Positions 1 through 9,206 of a stretch of DNA of 44,440 nucleotides are shown in pieces. Origin of the DNA: an uncultured Actinomycetes bacterium (lineage in GTDB: Bacteria; Actinomycetota; Thermoleophilia; Miltoncostaeales; Miltoncostaeaceae). The DNA lies in NCBI GenBank assembly GCA_937871165.1, contig CALMXK010000197.1, forward strand, positions 1 to 44,440, given 5' to 3'. The notes under the pieces were generated by a model. It saw only the letters and a list, made by a program, of their open reading frames with translations, made no database searches and was not told the DNA's origin. The translations under genes and the position numbers were made by a program. Each line of letters opens with the position of its first letter. The first letter of the stretch is position 1.

Positions 1-74
1 TTTTAATGATACGGCGACCCCCGAGATCTACACTAGATCGCTCGTCGGCAGCGTCAGATGTGTATAAGAGACAG
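1..74 (+). other. Illumina P5 + i5 index + Nextera read-1 adapter (artefact)
   Basis: Bases 5-33 match the P5 flow-cell oligo with one mismatch, 34-41 (TAGATCGC) is an i5 index, and 42-74 is the Nextera transposase read-1 sequence ending in AGAGACAG. This is sequencing-library DNA left in the assembly. Genomic sequence begins at 75. The open frame running through this stretch is therefore not a gene. Confidence 0.98.
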
Positions 75-107
75 GCCCCGAGCCGTTCGGACAGGCAACA
101 TCCGACA

Positions 108-2426
108 ATGGGACGACGCGCACCGACCACCGACACTGGCGACGAGGGCCTGCGCGTCAGCCCGGCGAAGGACTGGTCCGCCGGAATCCCCGGTGTGGCG
201 GCCGCCCTCAGCGTCGCAACCGAGCAGATGGGCGTGGTGCGCGCGGCGAAGACGCTGCTTCACACCAACAAGCCGAACGGCTTTGATTGCCCCGGCTGCG
301 CCTGGCCCGATCCGGAACACCCGCACCTGGCGGAGTTCTGCGAAAACGGCGCCAAAGCGGTGGCCGAGGAGGCCACCACCCGCCGCATCACCCGCGCGTT
401 CTTCGCCGCCCACTCGATCGACGAGCTGGCCGAGCGCTCGGACTACTGGCTGGGCCAGCAAGGGCGCCTCACCGAGCCGATGGTGTTGCGGGAGGGCTCG
501 CGCCACTACGAACCGATCGCGTGGGATGACGCCTTCGACCTGATCGCGCAGAACCTGCGTGCGCTCGACGACCCCGACGACGCGATCTTCTACACCTCCG
601 GGCGTACCTCCAACGAGGCCGCGTTCGTCTACCAGCTGTTCGTCCGCGCCTTCGGCACCAACAACCTGCCCGACTGCTCCAACATGTGCCACGAGTCAAG
701 CGGGTCGGCGCTCGGTGAGACCATCGGGATCGGCAAAGGCACGGTCACGCTTGCCGACGTCGAGAACGCCGACCTGATTCTGATCGCCGGACAGAATCCG
801 GGAACGAATCACCCGCGGATGCTGAGCTCCCTGGAGCGCGCCAAGGACAACGGCGCGCGCATCGTTGCGATCAACCCGCTCGTCGAGGCGGGCCTGTCGA
901 ACTTCCACAACCCGCAGCGCGTGCGCGGGGTCATCGGCAAGGGAACCGAGCTCGCCGACGAGTACTGCCAGATCCGGTTGGGCGGGGATCTCGCCTTCTT
1001 CCAGGCGGTCGGTGCGCTGTTGATCGATGCGGACGATGCCGGCGAGGACGTGCTGGATCACGAGTTCATCGCGCAGTACACCAGTGGATTCGACGAGTAC
1101 CGCCGACATGTCGCCGAGATCGACTGGGATGACGTTCATGCCGCCACCGGACTTGAGCGGGCGCAGATCGAACGCGTCGCGCAGATGGTCGCGACCGCCA
1201 AGTCGGTAGTGGTGTGTTGGGCCATGGGTCTGACCCAGCACCGTCAGTCGGTGCCGATGATCCGGGAGATCGTCAACGTCCTGCTGCTGCAGGGCAACAT
1301 CGGCCGCGCGGGCGCGGGCGCCTGCCCGGTTCGTGGCCACAGCAATGTGCAAGGCGACCGCACCGTCGGCATCAACGAACACCCGCCCGCGGCGTTCCTG
1401 GATGCGATCGATCGGGAGTTCGCCATCACGGCGCCACGCGAGCACGGCTTGGACGTGGTGAATGCGATCCGCGCAATGCGCGACGGCCAGGCACGGGTGT
1501 TCATCGGAATGGGTGGCAACTTCATCCGGGCGACCCCGGACTCGCGGGTCACCGAAGCCGCCGTGCGCAACCTCGATCTGACCGTCACCATCTCGACCAA
1601 GCTGAACGGGTCGCACGCCATCTGCGGTCGGCAATCCATCATCCTGCCGACGCTGGGGCGCACCGAACGGGACATCGCGGCCGGTGGCGAGCAGGTGGTG
1701 ACCGTCGAGGACTCCATGGGGATGGTCCACGCGTCGCGCGGGCGCCTGGAGCCCGCGGACCCGGATTTGCACAGCGAAGTGGCCATCGTCTGCGAGATCG
1801 CCAAGCGCACAGTCGGCGCGGTGGGTGCCATCGATTGGGACGCCATGCGTGGCGACTACCGGCGCATTCGCGGCCACATCGAGCGGGTCGTCCCCGGCTT
1901 CGACAACTTCGAGCAGCGAATCGCCACCCCCGGCGGCTTTGCGCTGCCGAACGGTCCGCGCGACGCGCGCCAGTTTGCCACCGCCGACGGCAAAGCGCAC
2001 TTCACCACCAACCCCATCGAGGTGCTGCACCTGGAGCCGGGCCGCCTGATCCTGCAGACCATCCGAAGCCACGATCAGTTCAACACGACGATCTACGGGT
2101 TGAACGATCGCTACCGCGGTATCAGCGCCGGGCGCCGGGTGGTCTTTGTCAACCCGGCTGATCTGCGGGAACTCGGTGTGTCCGACGGCGATCGGGTCGA
2201 TCTGGTTTCCGAATGGCCGACGCCGGCCGGTGTCGAGGAGCGCCGGGCGCACGCCTTTCGCGTCGTGTCATACCCCACCGCCCGCGGGTGCGCTGCCGCC
2301 TACTTCCCGGAGACCAACGTGTTGGTGCCGCTTGACGCGACCGCCGAGGTGTCCAACACGCCGGCATCGAAGTCCGTGGTGATCCGTCTGGAAGCGGCCG
2401 GCGCCGGCCCGGTGCCGCGCCGGTAA
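108..2426 (+). CDS. FdhF/YdeP-family molybdopterin oxidoreductase (formate dehydrogenase-like alpha subunit)
   Basis: Predicted 772-aa molybdopterin-bis-guanine-dinucleotide enzyme of the FdhF/YdeP family (E. coli YdeP and mycobacterial FdhF are of similar size). It keeps the family signatures CPGCAWPDP at residues 61-69, FYTSGRTSNEAAF near 161-173, the Cys194-His195 pair in the SNMCHE motif (aligning with the Sec/Cys-His at the Mo site of classical formate dehydrogenases), and RGHSNVQGDRTVG further on. It has no TAT signal and only the CxxC pair at the N-terminus rather than a full ferredoxin-type cluster set, so it is probably cytoplasmic. The ATG at 108 fits the family N-terminus, but the contig begins only 33 bases upstream, so the true start could lie outside. 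fdhD follows 37 bases later, supporting a Mo enzyme. The physiological substrate of this subfamily (formate or other) is not certain. Confidence 0.9.
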   Translation: MGRRAPTTDTGDEGLRVSPAKDWSAGIPGVAAALSVATEQMGVVRAAKTLLHTNKPNGFDCPGCAWPDPEHPHLAEFCENGAKAVAEEATTRRITRAFFAAHSIDELAERSDYWLGQQGRLTEPMVLREGSRHYEPIAWDDAFDLIAQNLRALDDPDDAIFYTSGRTSNEAAFVYQLFVRAFGTNNLPDCSNMCHESSGSALGETIGIGKGTVTLADVENADLILIAGQNPGTNHPRMLSSLERAKDNGARIVAINPLVEAGLSNFHNPQRVRGVIGKGTELADEYCQIRLGGDLAFFQAVGALLIDADDAGEDVLDHEFIAQYTSGFDEYRRHVAEIDWDDVHAATGLERAQIERVAQMVATAKSVVVCWAMGLTQHRQSVPMIREIVNVLLLQGNIGRAGAGACPVRGHSNVQGDRTVGINEHPPAAFLDAIDREFAITAPREHGLDVVNAIRAMRDGQARVFIGMGGNFIRATPDSRVTEAAVRNLDLTVTISTKLNGSHAICGRQSIILPTLGRTERDIAAGGEQVVTVEDSMGMVHASRGRLEPADPDLHSEVAIVCEIAKRTVGAVGAIDWDAMRGDYRRIRGHIERVVPGFDNFEQRIATPGGFALPNGPRDARQFATADGKAHFTTNPIEVLHLEPGRLILQTIRSHDQFNTTIYGLNDRYRGISAGRRVVFVNPADLRELGVSDGDRVDLVSEWPTPAGVEERRAHAFRVVSYPTARGCAAAYFPETNVLVPLDATAEVSNTPASKSVVIRLEAAGAGPVPRR

Positions 2427-2463
2427 TGGACCCGTTCGAGTCGCCGCGCACCGGGAGCTTCCA

Positions 2464-3285
2464 GTGAGTATTCGCACCACACGCCGAAAGATCGTGCGTC
2501 TCCAACACGGCCCAGCCGGTGAGCGGGTCGACACGCTGGTGGTGGAGGAGCCCCTTGAGATTCGCATCGGCGGCGTGACGCGACAGATGACGATGCGGAC
2601 CCCCGGACACGACATCGAACTGGTGCACGGGCTCTTGTTCTCACAGGGGCTGATCCAGGGGCGGCGCGACGTCGTCGAGGCGTACCGCTGCTCGGGAGGG
2701 TCGGGGTCGACCATCTCGCAGGGGAACGCCATCGACCTGGTGATGGCGCCGGGCGTCGATGTCGACGGGCGACGCAGCGTGGTGACCAGCACCAGCTGCG
2801 GGATCTGCGGGGCGGATTCCATCCAGGATGTGCTCGACATGATTCGCGGTGACCTGCGCGATGAGAACAGCACGTTCGACATGCAGATGCTGGCGTCGCT
2901 TCCAGAACGGCTTCGCGCCCATCAACCCGTGTTCGCCCGGACGGGCGCCATCCACGCCGCGGGACTGTTCGATGCCGATGGGACCGCGCTGTGCGTGCGA
3001 GAAGACGTCGGTCGCCACAACGCGGTCGACAAGGTGATCGGCAACCTCTTGATTGATGATCGCCTGCCGGCGGGCGGGACGGTGCTCGTCGTGTCGGGTC
3101 GCGCATCGTTCGACCTGGTGCAAAAGGCGGCGGCTGCAGGGATTCCTGTGATCGTGGCGGTGTCGGCACCGTCGTCGCTTGCGGTGGATCTCGCCGATCG
3201 TGTCGGCATCACATTGATCGGCTTCGCACGAGGGGCCACCTCGAACGCCTACACCCATCCGCAGCGGATACGTATCGCCGGTTGA
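2464..3285 (+). CDS. fdhD: Formate dehydrogenase accessory sulfurtransferase FdhD
   Basis: 273-aa FdhD, which takes sulfur from a cysteine desulfurase and transfers it to the molybdenum cofactor of formate-dehydrogenase-type enzymes in the cytoplasm. The conserved STSCGICG loop places the sulfur-carrying cysteines at 112 and 115, and GHDIELVHGLLFSQG and EDVGRHNAVDKVIG match the family core. The start is GTG at 2464 after a weak purine-rich stretch (GGGAG). It lies directly downstream of the FdhF/YdeP gene on the same strand, as expected for an enzyme plus maturation pair. Confidence 0.95.
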   Translation: MSIRTTRRKIVRLQHGPAGERVDTLVVEEPLEIRIGGVTRQMTMRTPGHDIELVHGLLFSQGLIQGRRDVVEAYRCSGGSGSTISQGNAIDLVMAPGVDVDGRRSVVTSTSCGICGADSIQDVLDMIRGDLRDENSTFDMQMLASLPERLRAHQPVFARTGAIHAAGLFDADGTALCVREDVGRHNAVDKVIGNLLIDDRLPAGGTVLVVSGRASFDLVQKAAAAGIPVIVAVSAPSSLAVDLADRVGITLIGFARGATSNAYTHPQRIRIAG

Positions 3286-3468
3286 CCACGCGGGCGGGCA
3301 ATCCGTGCGACCCCGCAAAGGACGTGGGGGCAGGCTGCCGAATACCAGCTCTTTCGGGGAATATCGGGGGTTCGGGCCATCAACCCGGCCTCTCAGTAGT
3401 TCCCCGCAACCTCCCTCCGCATCCACGCGGATGCGTCCCTCTCGAGAATTCGGCATTTTTCTTTACCA
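3286..3468. other. 183-bp gap between fdhD and the oxidase operon
   Basis: No gene is seen. A GGGTT/AACCC inverted repeat sits around 3367-3387 and could end the fdh transcript. The last 20 bases before the oxidase ATG are T-rich, with no clear Shine-Dalgarno sequence and no TANNNT at the leaderless distance. Confidence 0.4.
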
Positions 3469-3987
3469 ATGGGACCTACAGCCACATTCATCGCATATTC
3501 GTATAGCGCCGTCACGATCATCGCTTGCATCATCGCCATTGGCGTATGGAAGTCGACGCGTGGTGAGCGCAAGTTCATTGACCCGGAAAAAGCAGCGCAT
3601 CGCGAAAAGGGTTGGCTCGCGATCGTCGTCGCCTTCCTGGTCACCACCCTCCTCCTCACGATCTTCCTCGTCCCCTATGGCGAAAGCGCCGGGCCAGACG
3701 CGCAGAAGGTCGAAGTCATTGGTCGGCAGTTCGCCTTCCAGATCACCCCGGCCACAGTCAAGGTCGGACAGCAGGTCGAGTTCACCCTCACCTCGGCGGA
3801 CACGACGCACGGCTTTGGGGTCGAGTACCCCACGGGCGGCGTCGCGTTCCAGGCGCAGATCGTCCCGGAGCACACCCAGCGTGTGGTCTGGACCTTCAAG
3901 GAGCCGGGCAAGTACCCGGTCGTGTGCCTTGAATACTGTGGTGTCGGTCACCACATCATGCTTAACTCGATCGAGGTGACGCCGTGA
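3469..3987 (+). CDS. Cytochrome c oxidase subunit II (B-type, CuA)
   Basis: 172-aa CuA subunit of a heme-copper oxidase, receiving electrons from cytochrome c on the outer face of the membrane. Two N-terminal membrane helices (about 8-26 and 49-70) precede a cupredoxin domain. The binuclear CuA ligands are all visible: His114, then C153-L-E155-Y-C157 with His161 and Met164. The protein is short, as in ba3-type subunits II, though the two-helix anchor is longer than the single helix of Thermus ba3. Its stop overlaps the GTG start of subunit I by 4 bases, so the two are translationally coupled. Confidence 0.93.
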   Translation: MGPTATFIAYSYSAVTIIACIIAIGVWKSTRGERKFIDPEKAAHREKGWLAIVVAFLVTTLLLTIFLVPYGESAGPDAQKVEVIGRQFAFQITPATVKVGQQVEFTLTSADTTHGFGVEYPTGGVAFQAQIVPEHTQRVVWTFKEPGKYPVVCLEYCGVGHHIMLNSIEVTP

Positions 3988-5885
3988 CAATTGCTCGCAA
4001 ATGGACACTCCGTTACCTGCTGGTTTCAACCCTGCTGTTCCTGGTGGCCGGTCTGATGGGCGCTGCGCTTCGCAACAGCCTCGCCGACTTCGGCCGCATG
4101 TCTGACGAGTACTACTACGCCATCATGACCGTCCACGGTCTCGGCGCGTTCGTCGGATGGGGCGCCTTCGCCGTTATGGGTGCGTCGATCTGGATCCTCG
4201 CCAAGCTCGGATTCGAACCGCGCAAGTTCGGCACGCTGATGTTCGCCACAACCTTCTGGTCGATGGTCGTCGGCGTCGTGCTCATCGTCATCAGCACCCT
4301 GTTCATGAAGTTCGGCGGTTCGTGGGTGGCGCTCTACCCGCTGCCATTCCACCCGGCGGGCGTGTGGAGCAACACGGCCTCGTTCATCTTCGTGTCCGGC
4401 GTCCTGCTCGCAGGTGTCGCCATCATCACGTGGTGCATCGGCATCTGGCACACCGTCCTCGGCCCGGGACTCGGCGCCGAGCGTGACGGGTTCCTGACGA
4501 AGACCGGCATGGCCCTCGGGTTCGGCTACCTGTGGAAGAAGAAGTTCCCCACAAGCAAGCCGCTTCCGTTCCCGGTCATCCCGCTCACGGTCATCGCGAT
4601 CGACATGATCATCGCGACGGTGCCGCTGGCGGTGCTCCTGGTCCAGAACCTGGTGCAGATCATCAACCCGGATCTGTCGGTCGATCCGCTGCTTGCGAAG
4701 AACATCCTCTGGTGGTTCGGCCATCCGGTCGTCTACCTGCTGCTCTTCCCGGCAGTCGCGGTCTACTACTACCTGATCCCGAAGTACGCCAAGCGGCCGC
4801 TGGTCGCCGGTGGCGTGATCGCCGTCGCCTGGACCGTCGCGGTCATTGCGAACGTCCTGGTGTGGGCGCACCACGTCTACCTGGACTACCCGGATCACAC
4901 CCACCAGGGTCTGATCAACACCTTGATGCAGCCGATGACCTTCAGCTTGGTCATTCCGTCGGCGCTCTCGATCTACAGCCTCACGTTCACCGTCCTGCGC
5001 TCGCGGTTCCATTGGAACGCCGCATCGCTGGCGCTGTTCCTCGGCTTGCTGTCGTGGGTGCTCGCGGGTCTTCAGGGCATCATCAACGCCACGATCAAGT
5101 CGGACGTCGTGGTCCACAACACAATGTGGATCGTCGGGCACTTCCATCACATGGCGCTGCTGAACATCGGTCTGGTGATCTTCGCGGTGCTGTACCACAT
5201 GGTCCCGGAGATGACCGGCAAGAAGCTCTACAGCAACACCCTTGGCAACTGGCACATCTGGTTGACCTTCTGGGGGCAGATGCTGAGCTCCGCGTACTGG
5301 ATGATCGACGGTCTTCGTGGATCACCACGTCGCTTCGCCATTCCGTTGGACAAGTACGACACGCTCAACGAGCTGGCTGTTGTCGCCGTCGTCATCCTGA
5401 TCATCGGTCAGCTGCTGTTTGTCTACAACATGGTGCGGACCTTGCAGGGTGCGGGCGGTGTTGTGGAGGATCCCGAGAACGTCGATGGTGGTCTCATCAA
5501 CGAGACCAAGCGCCTCGGGCCGAACGCCAACACTGGTTTGGCACTCGGAAGCGTCGTGGTCACGATTCTCGCGTCGGCGTTGATCTTGGCGGTCAAGGGT
5601 GGCGAGGAGCCGGTTGCGGCTGCTACGACCCCGACGACCACTGCTCCGGCGGATCCCGGCGCGGCAGTGTTCGCATCCTCAGGCTGCAACGGTTGTCACA
5701 CTCTGGCGGCTGCGGGTGCGACCGGCACGATCGGTCCGAACTTCGACACGCTGAAGCCGACGGAAGCTCGGGTCAATGAGATCGTGACCAACGGTCTCGG
5801 CGCTATGCCCTCGTTCAAGGCACAGCTGTCTGCACAGCAGATCACCGATGTCGCGAAGTACGTTGCGGAGAACGCCGGCAAGTAG
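3984..5885 (+). CDS. B-type heme-copper oxidase subunit I fused to cytochrome c
   Basis: 633-aa terminal oxidase catalytic subunit with a C-terminal cytochrome c domain. Heme and CuB ligands are recognisable: His51 in TVHG, His247 and Tyr251 in GHPVVY, His296/His297, then His386 and His388 in GHFHHM. The HPVVY form in place of HPEVY and the overall helix pattern match the B family (ba3-like). After the last helix (about 518-536) a Pro/Thr-rich linker leads to a heme-binding CNGCH (568-572) with a likely axial Met608 in AMPSF. No subunit III gene is adjacent. A strong hairpin follows the stop by 28 bases. The fused cytochrome probably delivers electrons to CuA. Confidence 0.93.
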   Translation: MTIARKWTLRYLLVSTLLFLVAGLMGAALRNSLADFGRMSDEYYYAIMTVHGLGAFVGWGAFAVMGASIWILAKLGFEPRKFGTLMFATTFWSMVVGVVLIVISTLFMKFGGSWVALYPLPFHPAGVWSNTASFIFVSGVLLAGVAIITWCIGIWHTVLGPGLGAERDGFLTKTGMALGFGYLWKKKFPTSKPLPFPVIPLTVIAIDMIIATVPLAVLLVQNLVQIINPDLSVDPLLAKNILWWFGHPVVYLLLFPAVAVYYYLIPKYAKRPLVAGGVIAVAWTVAVIANVLVWAHHVYLDYPDHTHQGLINTLMQPMTFSLVIPSALSIYSLTFTVLRSRFHWNAASLALFLGLLSWVLAGLQGIINATIKSDVVVHNTMWIVGHFHHMALLNIGLVIFAVLYHMVPEMTGKKLYSNTLGNWHIWLTFWGQMLSSAYWMIDGLRGSPRRFAIPLDKYDTLNELAVVAVVILIIGQLLFVYNMVRTLQGAGGVVEDPENVDGGLINETKRLGPNANTGLALGSVVVTILASALILAVKGGEEPVAAATTPTTTAPADPGAAVFASSGCNGCHTLAAAGATGTIGPNFDTLKPTEARVNEIVTNGLGAMPSFKAQLSAQQITDVAKYVAENAGK

Positions 5886-5913
5886 CGGTTCGCGGTGTTC
5901 TTGTGGGTCTCTT

Positions 5914-5937
5914 GGGGGCGGCTTTCGAGCCGCCCCC
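5914..5937 (+). terminator. UUCG-capped hairpin terminator after the oxidase operon
   Basis: Perfect 10-bp GC-rich stem (arms 5914-5923 and 5928-5937) closed by a TTCG tetraloop, 28 bases after the oxidase stop. There is no T-run behind it, as is common in high-GC actinobacteria. Confidence 0.8.
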
Positions 5938-6008
5938 GCTGCACTTCTGGGAGGCGCCCGCCGCTCAGGCGCGGCGTGGGGGTCCGCCGGCGGCGGCGAG
6001 GCGGCGAA

Positions 6009-6357
6009 CGCGCCAAGTGGCGCATGGACCCGGTTGCGCCAAGTGGCGCATCGGCCGAGGGGCCGCCAAGTGGCCCAGTGGTCAGGAATTGCGTCAAGTG
6101 GCGCAACTCGCGTGGGCGGCGCAGTGGGGCGCATCGTGGCCGTTCGCGTCAAGTGGCGCAACTTGGGTCGTGTGGTGGCGGCGCCAAGTGGCGGAGCCGT
6201 CAGGATGCGTCAAGTGGCGCAACTCGCGTGGACGTGCCAAAACGCGCGAATGCAGTTCGATCGCGTCAAGTGGCGCAAGTTGGGGTTGAACGTGGCCCCG
6301 GGCCGACCTCGAACGCGCCAAGTGGCGCAACGGTGTGGCGGCGCGCCAAGTGGCGCA
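6009..6357 (+). repeat. Palindromic repeat array 1 (about 27-bp period)
   Basis: Eight exact CAAGTGGCGCA cores, within 16-mers starting at 6009, 6035, 6090, 6145, 6206, 6262, 6314 and 6342, plus decayed units near 6062, 6118, 6180 and 6233. Successive units, counting decayed ones, are mostly 26-29 bases apart. All point the same way. The left arm is GCGCC or GCGTC; the right arm GGCGCA is constant. The array occupies the gap between the convergent oxidase operon and the GT2 operon. Open frames across it rotate and are not coding. Confidence 0.9.
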
Positions 6358-6375
6358 TCCGCGTGCCGCTGAGGT

Positions 6376-7977
6376 TCAGGCCGTGGCACCGACCGGTTGG
6401 CGCTCGTCGGTTGGAGTCTCCACGGCGTCCGGGGGGTCGACCGACGTCGTTTCCTCATCGTGCGAGGCGGTGGCGTCGGCGGTGTCGGACGTGCCATCGT
6501 CGAAGGTGGCGATGTGCGCTGCCACCTCGTCGCGAAGGGACCAGTACCGTCCGCCACCGAAGTTCTGACGCTGGCCGGCGGCGGCGCCGGTGCGGGTCAT
6601 CGTGCCCCACGAGTTCTGGTTTCGAATGGCCTGCCACAGACCCTCGATGCGCCACCACGAGTTGATCTGACGGAACCCGATCGTCTCTGCGATCGCGAGG
6701 AACGTCATCCGGATCAGGTGGCTCCAACGTGGGTACCGATGGAACACGATGTCCTCAAGCGCCATCGAGCCGATCGACAGCACAAGGCCAAGACCAAGCA
6801 TCGTGAGCAACATGAACGGCAGCAGCTGGGTGTTCAGCAGGCCGGCCGCCCACATGATGATGGTGAGCACCACGGCGATTCCTTCGACCACCGGGCCGAG
6901 GAGCTCGAACAGCAGGAAGTACGGCAGGGCCATGGTGCCGATTGCGCCGTAGCGCGGGTTGAACAGCATGGTGCGGTGGCGCTTCAACGTGTCGTACAGG
7001 CCGCGCTGCCAGCGGGTGCGCTGACGGTGCAGGATCGACAGGCTTTCGGGGGCCTCGGTCCAACAGACGGCGTCGGCGACGAATTCGATGCGGTACGGGC
7101 GGTTCTGCTCCACCATCGTGCGCTGCATCCGCACAACCAGTTCGGCGTCTTCACCGATCGTGTGCGCATACCCACCGACTTCAACCACTGTGCTCTTCTT
7201 GAACAGGCCGAAGGCGCCCGAGACGATCAGCAGCGCATTCAGGCGACTCCAGCTGCAGCGACCGACGAGAAAACCGCGCATGTACTCGATCACCTGAAAG
7301 CCGGCGATGAAGCGCTTCGGCAAGTCCGCCTTCGACAATGTGCCGCGGGCGAACGAGGATCCATTGGCGATCCGCACGATCCCGCCGGTCGCGATCATCA
7401 GATCCGGGCGCAGCACAAACGGCTCCACCACCTTCAGCAGTGCGTCCGGCTCCAGAATCGAGTCGGCATCGATTCCGCACACCAAGGGGTACCGGGCGGC
7501 GTTGATGCCGGCGTTCAACGAGTCGGCCTTGCCGCCGTTCTCCTTGTCGATGACGATCAACTCCGGGTATGCGCGTGACTGGTAGATCCCACGGATCGGC
7601 TGGGTCACCAAGGTGTTCGGCGGATTGCGATCAAGCGGCTCCAAGCCATACGCCTCCACCACCTGCTGCAAGGTGTCGTCCTTGGACCCGTCGTTGACGA
7701 CGATGACCTCGAACTCCGGGTAGCGCAGTCCAAGCAGGGACGCCACCGACTCCACGATGGCAGCCGATTCGTTGAACGCGGGCAGGAGCACCGACACCGG
7801 CGGCGTGAGCGGCGAGGTGAACAGGTCGTCGTCGATCCCCGCTTTGCGGTCAAGCGCATGGTCATAGACCTCGACGCCGGCGAGGGCGGTCATCCAGATG
7901 GATGCGACGCCGAGCATCGCGAAATAGAAGGCGATGATTCCCGCGATGATCAGAAGAACTGTGACCAGAATCGTCAC
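6376..7977 (-). CDS. Processive family 2 glycosyltransferase (membrane polysaccharide synthase)
   Basis: 533-aa membrane glycosyltransferase of the BcsA/PgaC/NodC type that polymerises and probably exports a polysaccharide. An N-terminal helix (3-30) precedes the GT-A domain with VLLPAFNE (63-70), the VVNDGS loop (93-98), DAD (170-172, metal/UDP binding), GEDAEL (275-280, general base) and the processivity motif QRTRW (319-323). Several helices follow between about 345 and 450. The C-terminal 60 residues are acidic and disordered and lack a PilZ domain. The ATG overlaps the stop of the upstream HEAT gene by 4 bases. The product sugar cannot be told from sequence. Confidence 0.9.
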   Translation of the reverse strand: MTILVTVLLIIAGIIAFYFAMLGVASIWMTALAGVEVYDHALDRKAGIDDDLFTSPLTPPVSVLLPAFNESAAIVESVASLLGLRYPEFEVIVVNDGSKDDTLQQVVEAYGLEPLDRNPPNTLVTQPIRGIYQSRAYPELIVIDKENGGKADSLNAGINAARYPLVCGIDADSILEPDALLKVVEPFVLRPDLMIATGGIVRIANGSSFARGTLSKADLPKRFIAGFQVIEYMRGFLVGRCSWSRLNALLIVSGAFGLFKKSTVVEVGGYAHTIGEDAELVVRMQRTMVEQNRPYRIEFVADAVCWTEAPESLSILHRQRTRWQRGLYDTLKRHRTMLFNPRYGAIGTMALPYFLLFELLGPVVEGIAVVLTIIMWAAGLLNTQLLPFMLLTMLGLGLVLSIGSMALEDIVFHRYPRWSHLIRMTFLAIAETIGFRQINSWWRIEGLWQAIRNQNSWGTMTRTGAAAGQRQNFGGGRYWSLRDEVAAHIATFDDGTSDTADATASHDEETTSVDPPDAVETPTDERQPVGATA

Positions 7978-9206
7978 GCCGCGACCTCCTCGGCGTCAAC
8001 CGGGATGCCTGCACGCGACGGCACCGTCGAAAACAGGTCTCCCCATGCACGCGAGCCGATCTCCTCAAGGACGGCCAAGGTGACGATCAGATCCGCGTCG
8101 TCGCCGCGCTCCATGATCTCCTCGATGCGACGCTCGATCCCGCCGGTGCGCTCCATCCACTCAAGACATGCGGCCTTCGCCTGACGCCCCTGAGCGCTGT
8201 TGTCGAGTCCGGCGAGCACCTCCCACCCGAAGGTTGCGCCACTTGGCAGGCGACACAGCGATTCGGCTGCGCGGTGGCTGACCCAGTAGTCGACGTCGCG
8301 GCACATTTCCGAAAGAATCGGGGCCGCGTCGTCGCCGAGGATCGTGCCGATGCTGGTCGCGACCGCGGACCGTACGATGGATGCGTCGTCGTTGCGCAAG
8401 GCGGACAGGGGTGCGGGATCCACCTGCACTGATGCTTGGGCGGCGATTCCGCCGATCGCGAGCACCGCTTCACGTCGCACGGGCGCCGCCTCGTCATGCA
8501 GCAACTCCATCAGCCGGTTCACCGCGCCACTTGCGGCGCGCATGCCGAGCACCTGTGCCACGAGCTCACGGGCCGCGGCGTCTGGATTGTCGAGGCAGGC
8601 GATCAGTCCCGCATCTGCCTCGGGGGTCAGCTGCAGCAGCGCGTTGCTGAGGATGCCGCGTGGGACGTCGCGTCGCGCCAGGGCATCCACCAGGTCATCG
8701 ACATGATCTTTGGAGCCCACCCGACCGAGCGCCGTGGCGCAGGTGTCACGCACGCGGTAGTCGGGGTCGCGGAGTCCTTCTGCAAGGACGTCCGCGGCAA
8801 GCGGGCTGCGCATCCTGCCAAGACGCAACGCGCACGCCGGGCGGATGCCGCGCCACTTGGAGTGTTCCATGTGCCAGATGGCATCCTGGACGAAGCCGTT
8901 GTCTTCAAACCACCTGATCGCCCTCGTTCGGGCCTCTCCGTCCAGCGCGAAGGTCGCGTCGATGACCATGTCGCGCGCAACGCGTCGAGCGCGCGGATCG
9001 ATCGGCGCGGGTGGTGCGACCTCGTCGAGCGCCACGGCGGCCGGAAGCGCCGAAAGCTCCTCTTGCACCGGAGCGTCCAGGCGCCAGCGCCGCTCGCGCG
9101 TGAACTTGGCAGCCGTGATCGCCGCCAGACATCCGACGATGATGACCGTGAACAGGCCGAGAACGACCGCGATGATGAGCGGCGGCTTGACCAGTGCGAC
9201 TACCAC
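7974..9206 (-). CDS. Membrane-anchored HEAT-repeat protein
   Basis: About 410 aa. From the GTG at 9206 an N-terminal membrane helix (about 8-31) is followed by a basic stop-transfer segment (TRERRWR) and then a long run of HEAT/PBS-lyase-type helical repeats, for example RVRDTCATALGRVGS, PVRREAVLAIGG and RSAVATSIGTILG. Such repeats act as protein-interaction scaffolds. This start is preferred over upstream in-frame codons because it overlaps the end of the 53-aa upstream frame (GTGGTAG), and longer versions would run into the response-regulator gene. The 4-bp overlap with the GT2 gene makes it a probable scaffold or regulator of the polysaccharide synthase (inference). Confidence 0.8.
   Translation of the reverse strand: MVVALVKPPLIIAVVLGLFTVIIVGCLAAITAAKFTRERRWRLDAPVQEELSALPAAVALDEVAPPAPIDPRARRVARDMVIDATFALDGEARTRAIRWFEDNGFVQDAIWHMEHSKWRGIRPACALRLGRMRSPLAADVLAEGLRDPDYRVRDTCATALGRVGSKDHVDDLVDALARRDVPRGILSNALLQLTPEADAGLIACLDNPDAAARELVAQVLGMRAASGAVNRLMELLHDEAAPVRREAVLAIGGIAAQASVQVDPAPLSALRNDDASIVRSAVATSIGTILGDDAAPILSEMCRDVDYWVSHRAAESLCRLPSGATFGWEVLAGLDNSAQGRQAKAACLEWMERTGGIERRIEEIMERGDDADLIVTLAVLEEIGSRAWGDLFSTVPSRAGIPVDAEEVAA

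Noticed and set aside
5848..6665. Open frames through array 1 on the plus strand
   Set aside because: Same reason as for array 2, and they run into the antisense of the GT2 gene.
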